Shown piece by piece: positions 1-13,600 of a stretch of 64,000 bases of DNA. The position numbers and the translations under genes are program-made. The stretch comes from Coriaria nepalensis. Taxonomy: Eukaryota > Streptophyta > Magnoliopsida > Cucurbitales > Coriariaceae. The stretch's first letter is position 1. Each line of letters begins with the position of its first letter. The stretch covers positions 5,223,001 to 5,287,000 of the forward strand of contig CP114490.1 of NCBI GenBank assembly GCA_027186245.1. The letters are read 5' to 3'. The notes below the pieces were generated by a model, which did no database searches, was not told where the DNA came from, and saw only the letters and a list, made by a program, of their open reading frames with translations.

Positions 1-412
1 AACAGAAATTCCGTGCATAACTTGCTAGTGATCTTACATCGGCCGTTGTGTCTTTATTTCAGTTGAAAATAATTTCAATGAGTCTTCTCAAGCCACTAAA
101 TCATTCGAATGCGGTTCGAACGAATTGTTTTTTCGCACTTCAAACACAAGTTTCGTGCATAACATTCTAATGATAATCCCAGCAAATGTGTGCTTTTGTT
201 TTACATGAAACTCAATTCAAAGAGTCTGCTCAAGGCACAAAGTCATATGAATAAGGTTCGAACGAATTCTATTTTCGCACTTCAAACATATGTTTGGTGC
301 ATAACATGCTAATGATCTTAGAAGGACTTGTTTCCCTGTTTTTCGCCTTAGACTCATTTGAATGCGTTTCTTTAAGCCACTAAACAATTTGAGTGATGTT
401 TAAACTAATTCT

Positions 413-554
413 ATTTTCACACATCAAACAGAAATTCCGTCCATAACTTGCTAGTGATCTTACATCGGCCGTTGTGTCTTTATTTCAGTTGAAAATAATT
501 TCAATGAGTCTTCTCAAGCCACTAAATCATTCGAATGCGGTTCGAACGAATTCT
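413..554 (+). repeat. Type example of monomer class A (142 bp)
   Basis: The first complete A monomer. Class A starts ATTTTCACACATCAAACA, continues with ATTCCGTGCATAACTTGC and TAGTGATC, then a CAGTTGTGTCTTTGTTTCAC segment (here GGCCGTTGTGTCTTTATTTC) and TGAAAATAATTTCAATGAG. It ends AAATCATTCGAATG-N-GGTTCGAACGAATTCT. Compared with B and C, the class-specific part is roughly monomer positions 42-80. The rest is shared. Two sub-lineages exist. A-alpha has CTGAAAATAATTTCAATG with AATCATTCGAATG. A-beta has CAGAAAATAATATC with AATCAATC and GTTCGACC. Confidence 0.9.
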
Positions 555-696
555 TTTTTCGCACTTCAAACACAAGTTTCGTGCATAAAATTCTAGTGAT
601 AATTCCAGCAAATGTGTGCTTTTGTTTTACATGAAACTCAATTCAAAGAGTCTACTCAAGGCACAAAGTCATATGAATAAGGTTCGAACGAGTTCT
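555..696 (+). repeat. Type example of monomer class B (142 bp)
   Basis: Class B starts (A/C)TTTTTCGCACTTCAAACA, followed by CAAGTTTCGTGCATAAC, ATTCTAATGATAATTCCAGC, AAATGTGTGCTTTTGTTTCA and CATGAAACTCAATTCAA. It ends with AGTCATATGAATAAGGTTCG and AACGAATTCT. In zones I and II the middle is AATTCCAGCAAATGTG or AATCCCAGCAAATGTG; in zone III it becomes ATTTCAAGCAAACGT. It contains the dyad GTTTCACATGAAAC (6 bp arms, 2 nt spacer). In part of zone III it splits into two subtypes, B1 and B2. Confidence 0.9.
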
Positions 697-838
697 ATTT
701 TCGCACTTCAAACAAATGTTTTGTGCATAACATGCTAATGATCTGAGAAGGACTTGTATGCCTGTTTTTCACCTAAGACTCATTTGAATGCGTCTCTTCA
801 AGCCACTAAACAATTTGAATGATGTTTAAACGAATTCT
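697..838 (+). repeat. Type example of monomer class C, subtype C1 (142 bp)
   Basis: Class C continues CGTGCATAAC with ATGCTAATGATCTTAGAAGG. Subtype C1 then has ACTTGTTTGCCTGTTTTTC (here ACTTGTATG), GACTCATTTGAATGCGTCTC, TTCAAGCCACTAAACAATTT and GAATGATGTT(T/C)AAACGAATTCT. C1 is the standard third monomer of zone I. Most C1 copies carry the perfect 14 bp palindrome CAAACATATGTTTG or its one-base variant CAAACAAATGTTTG. Confidence 0.9.
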
Positions 839-2541
839 ATGTTCACATATCAAACACAAATTCGGTGTATAACTTGCTAGTGATCTTACATCGGCCGTTG
901 TGTCTTTATTTCACTTGAAAATAATTTCAATGAGTCTTCCCAAGCCACTAGATCATTCGAAGGAGGTTCGAACGAATTCTATTTTCGCACTTCAAACACA
1001 AGTTTCATGCATAACATTCCGATGATAATTCCAGCAAATGTGTGCTTTTGTTTCAAATGAAACTCAATTCAAAGAGTCTGCTCAAGGCACAAAGTCATAT
1101 GAATAAGGTTCGAATGAGTTCTATTTTCGCACTTCAAACAAATGTTTGGTGCATAACATGCTAATGATCTGAGAAGGACTTGTATGCCTGTTTTTCACCT
1201 AAGAGTCATTTGAATGCGTCTCTTCAAGCCACTAAACAATTTGAATGATGTTTAAACGAATTCTATGTTCACATATCAAACACAAATTCGGTGTATAACT
1301 TGCTAGTGATCTTACAAGGGCAGTTGTGTCTTTGTTTCACCTGAAAATAATTTCAATGAGTCTTCCCAAGCCACTAGATCATTCGAAGGAGGTTCGAACG
1401 AATTCTATTTTCGCACTTCAAACACAAGTTTCATGCATAACATTCCGATGATAATCCCAGCAAATGTGTGCTTTTGTTTCACATGAAACTCAATTCAAAG
1501 AGTCTGCTCAAGGCACAAAGTCATATGAATAAGGTTCGAATGAATTCTATTTTCGCACTTCAAACATATGTTTGGTGCATAACATGCTAATGATCTTAGA
1601 AGGACTTGATTGCCTGTTTTTCGCCTTAGAGTCATTTGAATGCGTCTCTTCAAGCCACTAAACAATTTGAATTATGTTTAAACGAATTCTATGTTCACAC
1701 ATCAAACACAATTTTCGTGTATAACTTGCTAGTGATCTTACAAGGGCAGTTGTGTCTTTGTTTCACCTGAAAATAATTTCAATGAGACTTCCCAAGCCAC
1801 TAGATCATTCGAATGAGGTTCGAACGAATTCTTTTTTTGCACTTCAAACATAAGTTTCGTGCATAACATTCTAATGATATTTCAGGAAAATGTGTGCTTT
1901 TGTTTCAAATGAAACTCAATTCAATGACTCTCCTCAAGCCACTAAGTCATATGAATAAGGTTCAAACGAATTCTATTTTCGCACTTCAAACATATGTTTG
2001 GTGCATAACATGCTAATGATCTTAGAAGGACTTGTTTGCCTGTTTTTCGCCATAGACTCATTTGAATGTGTCGCTTCAAGCCACTAAACAATTTGAATGA
2101 TGTTTAAACGAATTCTATGTTCACACATCAAACACAAATTCCGTGCATAACTTGCTAGTGATCTTACAAGGGCCGATTGTCTTTGTTTCACCTGAAAATA
2201 ATTTCAATGAGTCTTCTCAAGCCACTAAATCATTCGAATGAGGTTCGAACGAATTCTTTTTTCGCACTTCAAACACAAGTTTTGTGCATAACATTCTAAT
2301 GATAATTCTAGCAAATGTGTGCTTTTGTTTCACATGAAACTCAATTCAATGAGTCTGCTCAAGCCACTAAGTCATATGAATAAGGTTCGAATGAATTCTA
2401 TTTTCGCATTTCAGACACATGTTTCGTGCATAACATGGTAATGATCTTAGAAGGACTCGTTTGGCTGTTTTTTACCTCATACTCATTGGAATGCGTCTCT
2501 TCAAGCCACTAAACAATTCGAATGATGTTCAAACGAATTCT

Positions 2542-4672
2542 ATTTTCACACATCAAACACAAATTCCGTGCATAACTTGCTAGTGATCATACAAAGACAG
2601 TTGTGTCTTCGTTTCACCAGAAAATAATATCAATGAGTCTTCTCAAGCCACTAAATCAATAGAATGAGGTTCGACCGAATTCTATTTTCGCACTTTAAAC
2701 ACAAGTTTCGTGTATAACATTCTAAAGATAATTCCAGCAAATGTGTGCGTTTGTTTCCCATGAAACTCAATTGAACGAGTCTGCTCAAGCCACTAAGTCA
2801 TATGAATACGGTTCGGAAGAATTCTATTTTCGCACTTCAGACACATGTTTCGTGCATAACATGCTAATGATCTTAGAAGGACATGTGTGACTTTTTTTCA
2901 CCTAAATCTCGTTTGAATGTGTCTCTTAAAGCCACAAAACCCTTTGAACGATGTTCTAACGAATTCTCTTTTCACACATCAAACACAAATTCCTTGCATA
3001 ACATGCTAGTGATCATACAAGGACAGTTGTGTCTTTGTTTCACCCGAAAATAATTTCATTGAGTCTTCTCAAGCCACTAAATCATTCGAATGAGGTTCGA
3101 ATGAATTCTATTTTTGCACTTCAAAAATAAATTTCGTGCATAACATTCTAATGATAATTCTTGCAATTGTGTACTTTTGTTTCACATGAAACTCAATTCA
3201 ATGAGTCTGCTCAAGCCACTAAGTTATATGAATAAAGTTCGAACGAATTCTATTTTCGCACTTCAAACACATGTTTCATGCATAACCTGCTAATGATCTT
3301 AGAATGACATGTGTGACTTTTTTTCACCTAAATCTCGTTTGAATGCGTCTCTTAAAGCCACTAAACCCTTTGAATGATGTTCAAACGAATTCTATTTTCA
3401 CACATCAAACAAAAATTCGATGCATAACATGCTAGTGATTATACAACGACAGTTGTGTGTTTGTTTCACCACAAAATAATATCAATGAGTCTTCTCAAGC
3501 CACTAAATCAATCGAATGAGTTTCGACCGAATTCTATTTTCGCACTTCAAACACAAGTTTCGTGCATAACATTCTGATGATAATTCCAGCAAATGTGTGC
3601 TTTTTTTTCACATGAAACTCAATTCAATGAGTCAGCTCAAGCCACTAAGTGAAATGAATATGGTTCAAACAAATTCTATTTTCGCACTTCAAACACATGT
3701 TTCGTGCATAACATGCTAATGATCTTAGAAGGACATGTGTGACTTTTTTTCACCTAAATCTCATTTGAATGCGTCTCTTATAGCCACTAAACCCTTTGAA
3801 TAATATTCATACGAATTCTATTTTCACACATCAAACACAATTTGCGTGCATAAAATGCTAGTGATCATAGAAGAACAGTTGTGTCTTTGTTTCACCTGAA
3901 AATAATTTCAATGACTCTTCTCAAGCCACTAAAGCATTCGAATGAGGTTCGAACGAATTCTATTTTCACACTTTAAACACAAGTTTCGTGCATAACATTC
4001 TAATGATAATTCCAGCAAATGTGTGCTTTTGCTTCACATGAAACTCAATTCAATGAGTCAGCTCAAGCCACTAAGTCATATGAATAAGGTTCAAACAAAT
4101 TCTATTTTCGTACTTTAGACACATGTTTCGTGCATAACATGCTAATGATCTTAGAAGGACATGTGTGACTTTTTTTCACCTAAATCTCGTTTGAATGCGA
4201 CTCTTAAAGCCACTAAACCCTTTGAATAATGTTCAAACGAATTCCATTTTCAGACATTAAACACAAATACCGTGCATAACATGCTAGTGATCATACAAGG
4301 ACAGTTGTGTCTTTGATTCACTTGAAAATAATTTCAATGAGTCTTCTCAAGCCACTAAATCATTCGAATGAGGTTCAAAAGGAATTATATTTTCGCATTT
4401 CAAACACAAGTTTCTTGCATAACATTCTGATGATAATTCCAGCAAATGTGTTCTTTTGTTTCACCTGAAACTCAATTCAATGAGTCTGCTCAAGCCACTA
4501 AGTCATATGAATAAGGTTTGAACGAATTCTATTTTCGCACATCAAACATATGTTTCGTGCATAACATGCTAATGATCTTGGAAGGACATGTGTGACTTTT
4601 TTTCATCTAAATCTCGTTTGAATGCATCGCCTAAAGCCACTAAACCCTTTGAATGATGTTCAAACGAATTCT
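2542..4672 (+). repeat. Zone Ib: island of five A-B-C2 trimers
   Basis: Trimer starts are 2542, 2968, 3394, 3820 and 4246. Every C monomer here is subtype C2: GGACATGTGTGACTTTTTTT, CACCTAAATCTC(G/A)TTTGAATG, then CTTA(A/T)AGCCACTAAACCCTTT. The A monomer alternates beta (2542), alpha (2968), beta (3394), alpha (3820, 4246), so the first four trimers look like two 852 bp hexamers. Both sides return to C1, so C2 is an inserted or converted block. C2 recurs as the dominant type only in zone II. Confidence 0.88.
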
Positions 4673-6229
4673 ATTTTCACACATCAAACAGAAATTCCGT
4701 GCATAACATGCTAGTGATCGTACAAGGATAGTTGTGTCTTTGTTTCACCTGAAAAAAATTTCAGTGAGTCTTTTCAAGCCACTAAATCATTCGAAAGTGA
4801 TTCGAACGAATTCTATTTTCGCACTTCAAACACAAGTTTCGTGCATAACTTTCCGATGATAATTCCTGCAAATGTGTGCTTTTTTTTCACATGAAACTCA
4901 ATTCAATGAATCTGCTCAAGCCACTATGTCATATGAATAAGGTTCGAACAAATTCTATTTTCGCACTTGAAACACATGTTTGCTGCATAACATGCTAATG
5001 ATCTTAGAAGGACTTGTTTGCCTGTTTTTCACCTTGGACTCATTTGAATGTGTCTCTTCAAGGTACTAAACAATTTGAATGATGTTCAAACGAATTCTAT
5101 TTTCACACATCAAACACAAATTCCGTGCATAACTTGCTAGTGATCATACAGGGACTGTTGTGTCTTTGTTTCACCAGAAAATAATATCCATGAGTCTTCT
5201 CAAGCCACTAAATCAATCAAATGAGGTTCGACCGAATTCTATTTTCGCACTTCAAACACAACTTTCGTGCATAACATTCTAATGATAATTCCAGCAAATG
5301 TGTGCTTTTGTTACACACGAAACTCAATACAATGAGTATGCTCAAGCCACCAAGTCATATGAATAAGGTTCGAACGAATTCTATTTTCGCACTTCAAACA
5401 TATGTTTAGTGCATAACATGCTAATGATCTTAGGACTTGTTTGCCTGTTTTTCGCCTTAGACTCATTTGAACGTCTCTTCAAGGCACTAAACAATTTGAA
5501 AGATTTTCAAACGAATTCTATTTTCACACATCAAACACAAATTCCGTGCATAACTTGCTAGTGATCTTACAGGGGCAGTTGTGTCTTTGTTTCACCTGAA
5601 AATAATTTCAATGAGTCTTCTCAAGCCACTAAATCATTCTAATGAGGTTCGAACGAATTCTTTTTTTGCACTTCAAACACAAGTTTCGTGCATAACATTC
5701 TAATGATAATTCCAGCAAATGTGTGCTTTTGTTTCAAATGAAACTCAATTCAATGAGTCTGCTCAAGCCACTAAGTCATATGAATAAGGTTCAAAGGTGT
5801 TCTATTTTTGCACTTTAAACATATGTTTGGTGCATAACATGCTAATGATCTTAGAAGGACTTGTTTGCCTATTTTTCGCCTTAGACTCATTTGAATGCGT
5901 CTTCTCAAGCCACTAAACAATTTGAATGATGTTCAAACGAATTCTATTTTCACACATGAAACACAAATTCCGTGCATCACTTCTTAGTGATCGTACAAGG
6001 GCAGTTGTGTCTTTGTTTCACGAGAAAATAATATCCATGAGTCTTCTCAAGCCACTAAATCAATCAAATGAGGTTCGACCGAATTCTATTTTCGCACTTC
6101 AAACACAAGTTTCGTGCATAACATTCTAATGATAATTCCTGCAAATGTGTGCTTTTGTTTCACATGAAACTCAATTCAATGAGTCTGCTCAAGCCACTAT
6201 GTCATATGAATAAGGTTCGAACGAATTCT

Positions 6230-6371
6230 ATTTTTGCACATCAAACACATGTTTCGTGCATAACATGGTACTGATCTTAGAAGCACATGTGTGACTTTTT
6301 TTCACCTAAATCTCATTTGAATGCATCTCCTAAAGCCACTAAACCCTTTGAATGATGTTCAAACGAATTCT
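6230..6371 (+). repeat. Isolated C2 monomer inside C1 territory
   Basis: This C monomer has ACATGTGTGACTTTTTTTC, ACCTAAATCTCATTTGAATG and CCTAAAGCCACTAAACCC, which is the C2 pattern. The trimers before (5520) and after (6372) have C1. A single C2 1.6 kb beyond the Ib block fits gene conversion or an exchange that carried over only one monomer. Confidence 0.85.
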
Positions 6372-7650
6372 ATTTTCACACATCAAACACAAATTCCGTG
6401 CATAACTTGATAGTGATCATATAAGCACTGTTGTGTCTTTGTTTCACCAGAAAATAATATTCGTGAGTCTTCTCAAGCCACTAAATCAATCAAATGAGGT
6501 TCGACCGAATTCTATTTTCGCACTTCCAACACAAGTTTCGTGCATAACATTCTAATGATAATTCCTGCAAATGTGTGCTTTTGTTTCACATGAAACTCAA
6601 TTCAATGAGTCTGCTCAAGCCACTATGTCATATGAATAAGGTTCGAACAAATTCTATTTTCGCACTTGAAACACATGTTTGGTGCATAACATGCTAATGA
6701 TCTTAGAAGGACTTGGTTGCCTGTTTTTCACCTTGGACTCATTTGAATGCGTCTCTTCAAGCTACTAAACAATTTGAATGATGTTCAAACGAATTCTATT
6801 TTCACACATCAAACACAAATTCCGTACATAACTTGCTAGTGATCATACAAGGACTGTTGTGTCTTTGTTTCACCAGAAAATAATATCCATGAGTCTTCTC
6901 AAGCCACTAAATCAATCAAATGAGGTTCGACCAAATTCTTTTTTCGAACTTCAAACACAAGTTTCGTGCATAACATTCTAATGATAATTCCTGCAAATGT
7001 GTGCTTTTGTTTCACATGAAACTCAATTCAATTAGTCTGCTCAAGCGACTATGTCATATGAATAAGGTTCGAACAAATTCTATTTTCGCACTTGAAACAC
7101 ATGTTTGGTGCATAACATGCTAATGATCTTAGAAGGACTTGGTTGCCTGTTTTTCACCTTGGACTCATTTGAATGCGTCTCTTCAAGCTACTAAACAATT
7201 TGAATGATGTTCAAACGAATTCTATTTTCGCACATCAAACACAAATTCCGTACATAACTTGCTAGTGATCATACAAGGACTGTTGTGTCTTTGTTTCACC
7301 AGAAAATAATATCCATGAGTCTTCTCAAGCCACTAAATCAATCAAATGAGGTTCGACCCAATTCTTTTTTCGAACTTCAAACACAAGTTTCGTGCATAAC
7401 ATTCTAATGATAATTCCAGCAAATGTGTGCTTTTGTTTCACATGAAACTCAATTCAATGAGTCTGCTCAAGCCACTATGTCATATGAATAAGGTTCGAAC
7501 GAATTCTATTTTCGCACTTGAAACACATGTTTGGTGCATAACATGCTAATGATGGTAGAAGGACTTGTTTGCCTATTTTTTCACCTTAGACTCATTTGAA
7601 TGCGTCTTCTCAATCCACTAAACAATTTGAATGATGCTCAAACGAATTCT
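6372..7650 (+). repeat. Three near-identical A(beta)-B-C1 trimers
   Basis: Trimer starts are 6372, 6798 and 7224. They share the A-beta features CACCAGAAAATAATAT and AATCAATCAAATGAGGTTCG. The last two also share CCGTACATAAC and AAGCTACTAAACAATTT. The last trimer is 1 bp longer, with an extra T in the C monomer run near 7580. This is a recent local amplification of one variant trimer. Confidence 0.82.
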
Positions 7651-10600
7651 ATTTTCACACATGAAACACAAATTCCGTGCATCACTTCCTAGTGATCTTA
7701 CAAGGGCAGTTGTGTCTTTGTTTCACCTGAAAATAATTTCAATGAGTCTTCTCAAGCCACTAAATCATTCTAATGAGGTTGGAACGAATTCTTTTTTCGC
7801 ACTTCAAACACAAGTTTCGTGCATAACATTGTAATGATATTTCCAGCAAATGTGTGCTTTTGTTTAAAATGAAACTCAATTCAATGAGTCTGCTCAAGCC
7901 ACATTGTCATATGAATAAGGTTCGAACGAATTCTATTTTCACACTTTAAACATATGTTTAGTGCATAACATGCTAATAATCTTAGAAGGACTTGTTTGCC
8001 TGTTTTTCGCCTTAGACTCATTTGAATGCGTCTCTTCAAGCCACTAAACAATTTGAATGATGTTCAAACGAATTCTATGTTCACACATCAAACACAAATT
8101 CCGTGCATAACTTGCTAGTGATCTTACAAGGGCCGATTGTCTTTGTTTCACCTGAAAAAAATTTCAATGACTCTTCTCAAGCCACTAAATCATTCGAATG
8201 AGGTTCGAACGAATTCTTTTTTCGCACTTCAAACACAAGTTTTGTGCATAACATTCTAATGATAATTCCAGCAAATGTGTGCTTTTGTTTCAAATGAAAG
8301 TCAGTTAAATGAGTCTGCTCAAGCCACTAAGTCATATGAATAAGGTTCAAACGAGTTCTTTTTTCGCACTTCAAACAAATGTCTGGTGCATAACATGCTA
8401 ATGATCTTAGAAGGACTTGTTTGCCTGTTTTTCGCCTTGGAATCATTTGAATGCGTCTCTTCAAGCCACTAAACAATTTGGATGATGTTTAAACGAATTC
8501 TATGTTCACACATCAAACACAAATTCCGTGTATAACTTGTTAGTGATCTTACAAGGGCAGTTGTGTCTTTGTTTCACCTGAAAATAATTTCAATGAGTCT
8601 TCCCAAGCCACTAAATCATTCGAATGAGGTTCGAACGAATTCTTTTTTCGCACTTCAAACACAAGTTTCGTGCATAACATTCTAATGATAATCCCAGCAA
8701 ATGTGTGCTTTTGTTTTACACGAAACTCAATTCAAAGAGTCTGCTCAAGGCACAAAGTCATATGAATAAGGTTCGAACGAATTCTATTTTCGCACTTCAA
8801 ACATATGTTTGGTGCATAACATGCTAATGATCTTAGAAGGACTGGTTTGCCTATTTTTCGCCTTAGACTCATTTGAATGCGTCTCTTTAAGCCACTAAAC
8901 AATTTGAGTGACGTTTAAATGAATTCTATTTTCACACATCAAACACAAATTCCGTGCATAACTTGCTAGTGATCTTACATCGGCCGTTGTGTCTTTATTT
9001 CACTTGAAAATAATTTCAATGAGTCTTCTCAAGCCACTAAATCATTCGAGTGAGGTTCGAACGAATTCTTTTTTCGCACTTCAAACACAAGTTTTGTGCA
9101 TAACATTCTAATGATAATTCCAGCAAATGTGTGCTTTTGTTTCAAATGAAACTCAATTCAAAGAGTCTACTCAAGGCACAAAGTCATATGAATAAGGTTC
9201 GAACGAGTTCTATTTTCGCACTTCAAACAAATGTTTTGTGCATAACATGCTAATGATCTGAGAAAGACTTGTATGCCTGTTTTTCACCTTAGACTCATTT
9301 GAATGCGTCTCTTCAAGCCACTAAACAATTTGAATGATTTTTAAACAAATTCTATGTTCACACACCAAACACAAATTACGTGTATAACTTGCTAGTGATC
9401 TTACAAGGGCAGTTGTGTCTTTGTTTCACCTGAAAATAATTTCAATGAGTCTTCCCAAGCCACTAGATCATTCGAATGAGGTTCGAACGAATTCTATTTT
9501 CGCACTTCAAACACAAGTTTCGTGCATAACATTCTAATGATAATCCCAGCAAATGTGTGCTTTTGTTTCACATGAAACTCAATTCAAAGAGTCTGCTCAA
9601 GGCACAAAGTCATATGAATAAGGTTCGAACGAATTCTATTTTCGCACTTCAAACATATGTTTGGTGCATAACATGCTAATGATCTTAGAAGGACTTGTTT
9701 GCCTGTTTTTCACCTTAGACTCATTTGAATGCATCTCTTCAAGCCACTAAACAATTTGAATTATGTTTAAACGAATTCTATGTTCACACATCAAACACAA
9801 TTTCCGTGTATAACTTGCTAGTGATCTTACAAGGGCAGTTGTGTCTTTGTTTCACCTGAAAATAATTTCAATGAGACTTCCCAAGCCACTAGATCATTCG
9901 AATGAGGTTCGAACGAATTCTATTTTCGCACTTCAAAATCAAGTTTTGTGCATAACATTCTAATGATAATTCAAGCAAATGTGTGCTTTTGTTTCAAAGG
10001 AAACTCAATTCAAAGAGTCTGCTCAAGGCACAAAGACATATGAATAAGGTTCGAACGAGTTCTATTTTCGCACTTCAAACAAATGTTTGGTGCATAACAT
10101 GCTAATGATCTTAGAAGGACTTGTTTGCCTGTTTTTCACCTTAGACTCATTTGAATGCGTCTCTTCAAGCCACTAAACAATTTGAATGATGTTTAAACGA
10201 ATTCTATGTTCACACATCAAACACAATTTCCGTGTATAACTTGCTAGTGATCTTACAAGGGCAGTTGTTTCTTTGTTTCACCTGAAAATAATTTCATTGA
10301 GTCTTCCCAAGCCACTAGATCATTCGAATGAGGTTCGAACGAATTCTATTTTCGCACTTCAAACACAAGTTTCGTGCACAACATTCTAATGATAATCCCA
10401 GCAAATGTGTGCTTTTGTTTCACATGGAACTCAATTCAAAGAGTCTGCTCAAGGCACAAAGTCATATGAATAAGGTTCGAACGAATTCTATTTTCGCACT
10501 TCAAACATATGTTTGGTGCATAACATGCTAATGATCTTAGAATGACTTGTTTGCCTGTTTTTCGCCTTACACTCATTTGAATGTGTCTCTTCAAGCCACT

Positions 10601-13600
10601 AAACAATTTGAATGATGTTCAAACGAATTCCATGTTCACACATCAAACACAAATTCCGTACATAACTTGCTAGTGATCTTACAAGGGCCGATTGTCTTTG
10701 TTTCACCTGAAAATAATTTCAATGACTCTTCTCAAGCCACTAAATCATTCGAATGAGGTTCGAACGAATTCTTTTTTCGCACTTCAAACACAAGTTTTGT
10801 GCATAACATTCTAATGATAATTCAAGCAAATGTGTGCTTTTGTTTCAACTGAAACTCAATTAAATGAGTCTGCTCAAGCCATTACGTCATATGAATAAGG
10901 TTCCAATGAGTTCTATTTTCGCACTTCAAACAAATGTCTGGTGCATAACATGCTAATGATCTTAGAAGGACTTGTTTGCCTGTTTTTCGCCTTAGACTCA
11001 TTTGAATGCGTCTCTTCAAGCCACTAAACGATTTGGATGATGTTTAAACGAATTCTATGTTCACACATCAAACACAATTTCCGTGTATAACTTACTGGTG
11101 ATCTTACAAGGGCAGTTGTGTCTTTGTTTCACCTAAAAATAATTTGAATGAGTCTTCCCAAGCCACTAGATCATTCGAATGAGGTTCGAACGAATTCTAT
11201 TTTCGCACTTTAAACACAAGTTTCGTGCATAACATTCTAATGATAATCCCAGCAAATGTGTGCTTTTGTTTCACATGAAACTCAATTCAAAGAGTCTGCT
11301 TAAGGCACAAAGTCATATGAATAAGGTTTGAACGAATTCTATTTTCGCACTTCAAACAAATGTCTGGTGCATAACATGCTAATGATCTTAGAAGGACTTG
11401 TTTGCCTGTTTTTCGCCTTAGACTCATTTGAATGCGTCTCTTCAAGCCACTAAACAATTTGGATGACGTTTAAACGAATTCTATGTTCACACATCAAACA
11501 CAAATTCCATGTATAACTTGTTAGTGATCTTACAGGGGCAGTTGTGTCTTTGTTTCACCGGAAAATAATTTCAATGAGTCTTCCAAAGCCACTAGATCAT
11601 TCGAATGTGGTTCGAACGAATTCTATTTTCCCCCTTCAAACACAAGTTTCGTGCATAACATTTTAATGATAATCCCAGCAAATGTGTGCTTTTGTTTTAC
11701 ATGAAACTCAATTCAAAGAGTCTGCTCTAGGCACAAAGTCATATGAATAAGGTTCGAACGAATTCTATTTTCGCACTTCAAACATATGTTTGGTGCATAA
11801 CATGCTAATGATCTTAGAAGGACTTGTTTGCCTGTTTTTCGCCTTAGACTCATTTGAATGCGTCTCTTCAAGCCACTAAACAATTTGAATGATGTTTAAA
11901 CGAATTCCATTTTCACACATCAAACACAAATTCCGTGTATAACTTGCTAGTGATCTTACAAGGACAGTTGTGTCTTTGTTTCACCTGAAAATAATTTCAA
12001 CGAGTCTTCCCAAGCCACTAGATCATTCGAATGAGGTTCGAACGAATTCTATTTTCGCACTTCAAACACAAGTTTCGTGCATAACATTCTAATGATAATC
12101 CCAGCAAATGTGTGCTTTTGTTTCACATGAAACTCAATTCAAAGAGTCTGCTCAAGGCACAAAGTCATATGAATAAGGTTCGAACGAATTCTATATTCGC
12201 ACATCAAACATATGTTTGGTGCATAACATGCTAATGATCTTAGAAGGACTTGTTTGCCTGTTTTTCGCCTTAGACTCATTTCAAAGCGTCTCTTCAAGCC
12301 ACTAAACAATTTGAATGATGTTCAAACGAATTCTATTTTCACACATCAAACGCAAATTCCGTGCCTAACTTGCTAGTGATCTTACAAGGGCCGTTGTGCC
12401 TTTATTTCACCTGAAAATAATTTCAATGAGTCTTCTCAAGCCACTAAATCATTCGAATGAGGTTCGAACGAATTTTTTTTTCGCACTTCAAACACAAGTT
12501 TTGTGCATAACATTCTAATGATAATTCCAGCAAATGTGTGCTTTTGTTTCAAATGAAACTCAATTCAAAGAGTCTGCTCAAGGCACAAAGTCATATGAAT
12601 AAGGTTCGAACGAATTCTATTTTAGCACTTCAAACAAATGTTTGGTGCATAACATGCTAATGATCTTAGAAGGACTTGTTTGCTTGTTTTTCACCTTAGA
12701 CTCATTTGAATGCGTCTCTTCAAGCCACTAAACAATTTGAATGATGTTTAAACGATATCTATGTTCACACATCAAACACAATTTCCGTGTATAACTTGCT
12801 AGTTATCCTACAAGGGCAGTTGTGTCTTTGTTTCACCTGAAAATAATTTCAATGAGTCTTTCCAAGCCACTAGATCATTCGAATGAGGTTCGAACGAATT
12901 CTATTTTCGCACTTCAAACACAAGTTTCTTGCATAACATTCTAATGGTAATCCCAGCTAATGTGTGCTTTTGTTTCACATGAAACTCAATTCAAAGAGTC
13001 TGCTCAAGGCACAAAGTCATATGAATAAGGTTCGAACGAATTCTATTTTCGCACTTCAAACACTTGTTTGCTGCATAACATGCTAATGATCTTAAAAGAA
13101 TTTGTTTGCCTATTTTTCGCCTTAGACTCATTTGAATGCGTCTCTTCAAGCCACTAAACAATTTGAATGATGTTTAAACGAATTCTATGTTCACACATCA
13201 AACACAATTTCCGTGTATAACTTGCTAGAGATCTTACAAGGGCAGTTGTGTCTTTGTTTCACCTGAAAATAATTTCAATGAGACTTCCCAAGCCACTAGA
13301 TCATTCGAATGAGTTTCGAACGAATTCTATTTTCGCACTTCAAACACAAGTTTTGTGCATAACATTCTAATGATAATTCAAGCAAATGTGTGCTTTTGTT
13401 ACACATGAAACTCAATTCAATGAGTCTGCTCAAGCCACAAAGTCAAATGAATAAGGTTCGAACGAATTCTATTTTCACACTTTAAACATATGTTTAGTGC
13501 ATAACATGCTAATGATCTTAGAAGGACTTGTTTGCCTGTTTTTCACCTTATACTCATTTGAATGCGTCTCTTCAAGCCACTAAACGATTTGAATGATGTT

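Larger units (their letters stand above)
1..2541 (+). repeat. Zone Ia: A-B-C1 trimers
   Basis: Starts inside an A monomer and contains about six 426 bp trimers, with A starts at 413, 839, 1265 and so on. A is the alpha sub-lineage and C is C1. One base is lost where GGCAGTTGTGTC becomes GGCCGATTGTC near 2171, shifting the grid by 1 bp. No open frame longer than about 65 codons and no non-satellite sequence is visible. Confidence 0.9.

Noticed and set aside
2881..4610. T-runs such as ACTTTTTTTCACC in C2 as Pol III terminators or promoters
   Set aside because: They are subtype-specific repeat features with no A or B box arrangement upstream that I could support, and no RNA gene is visible.
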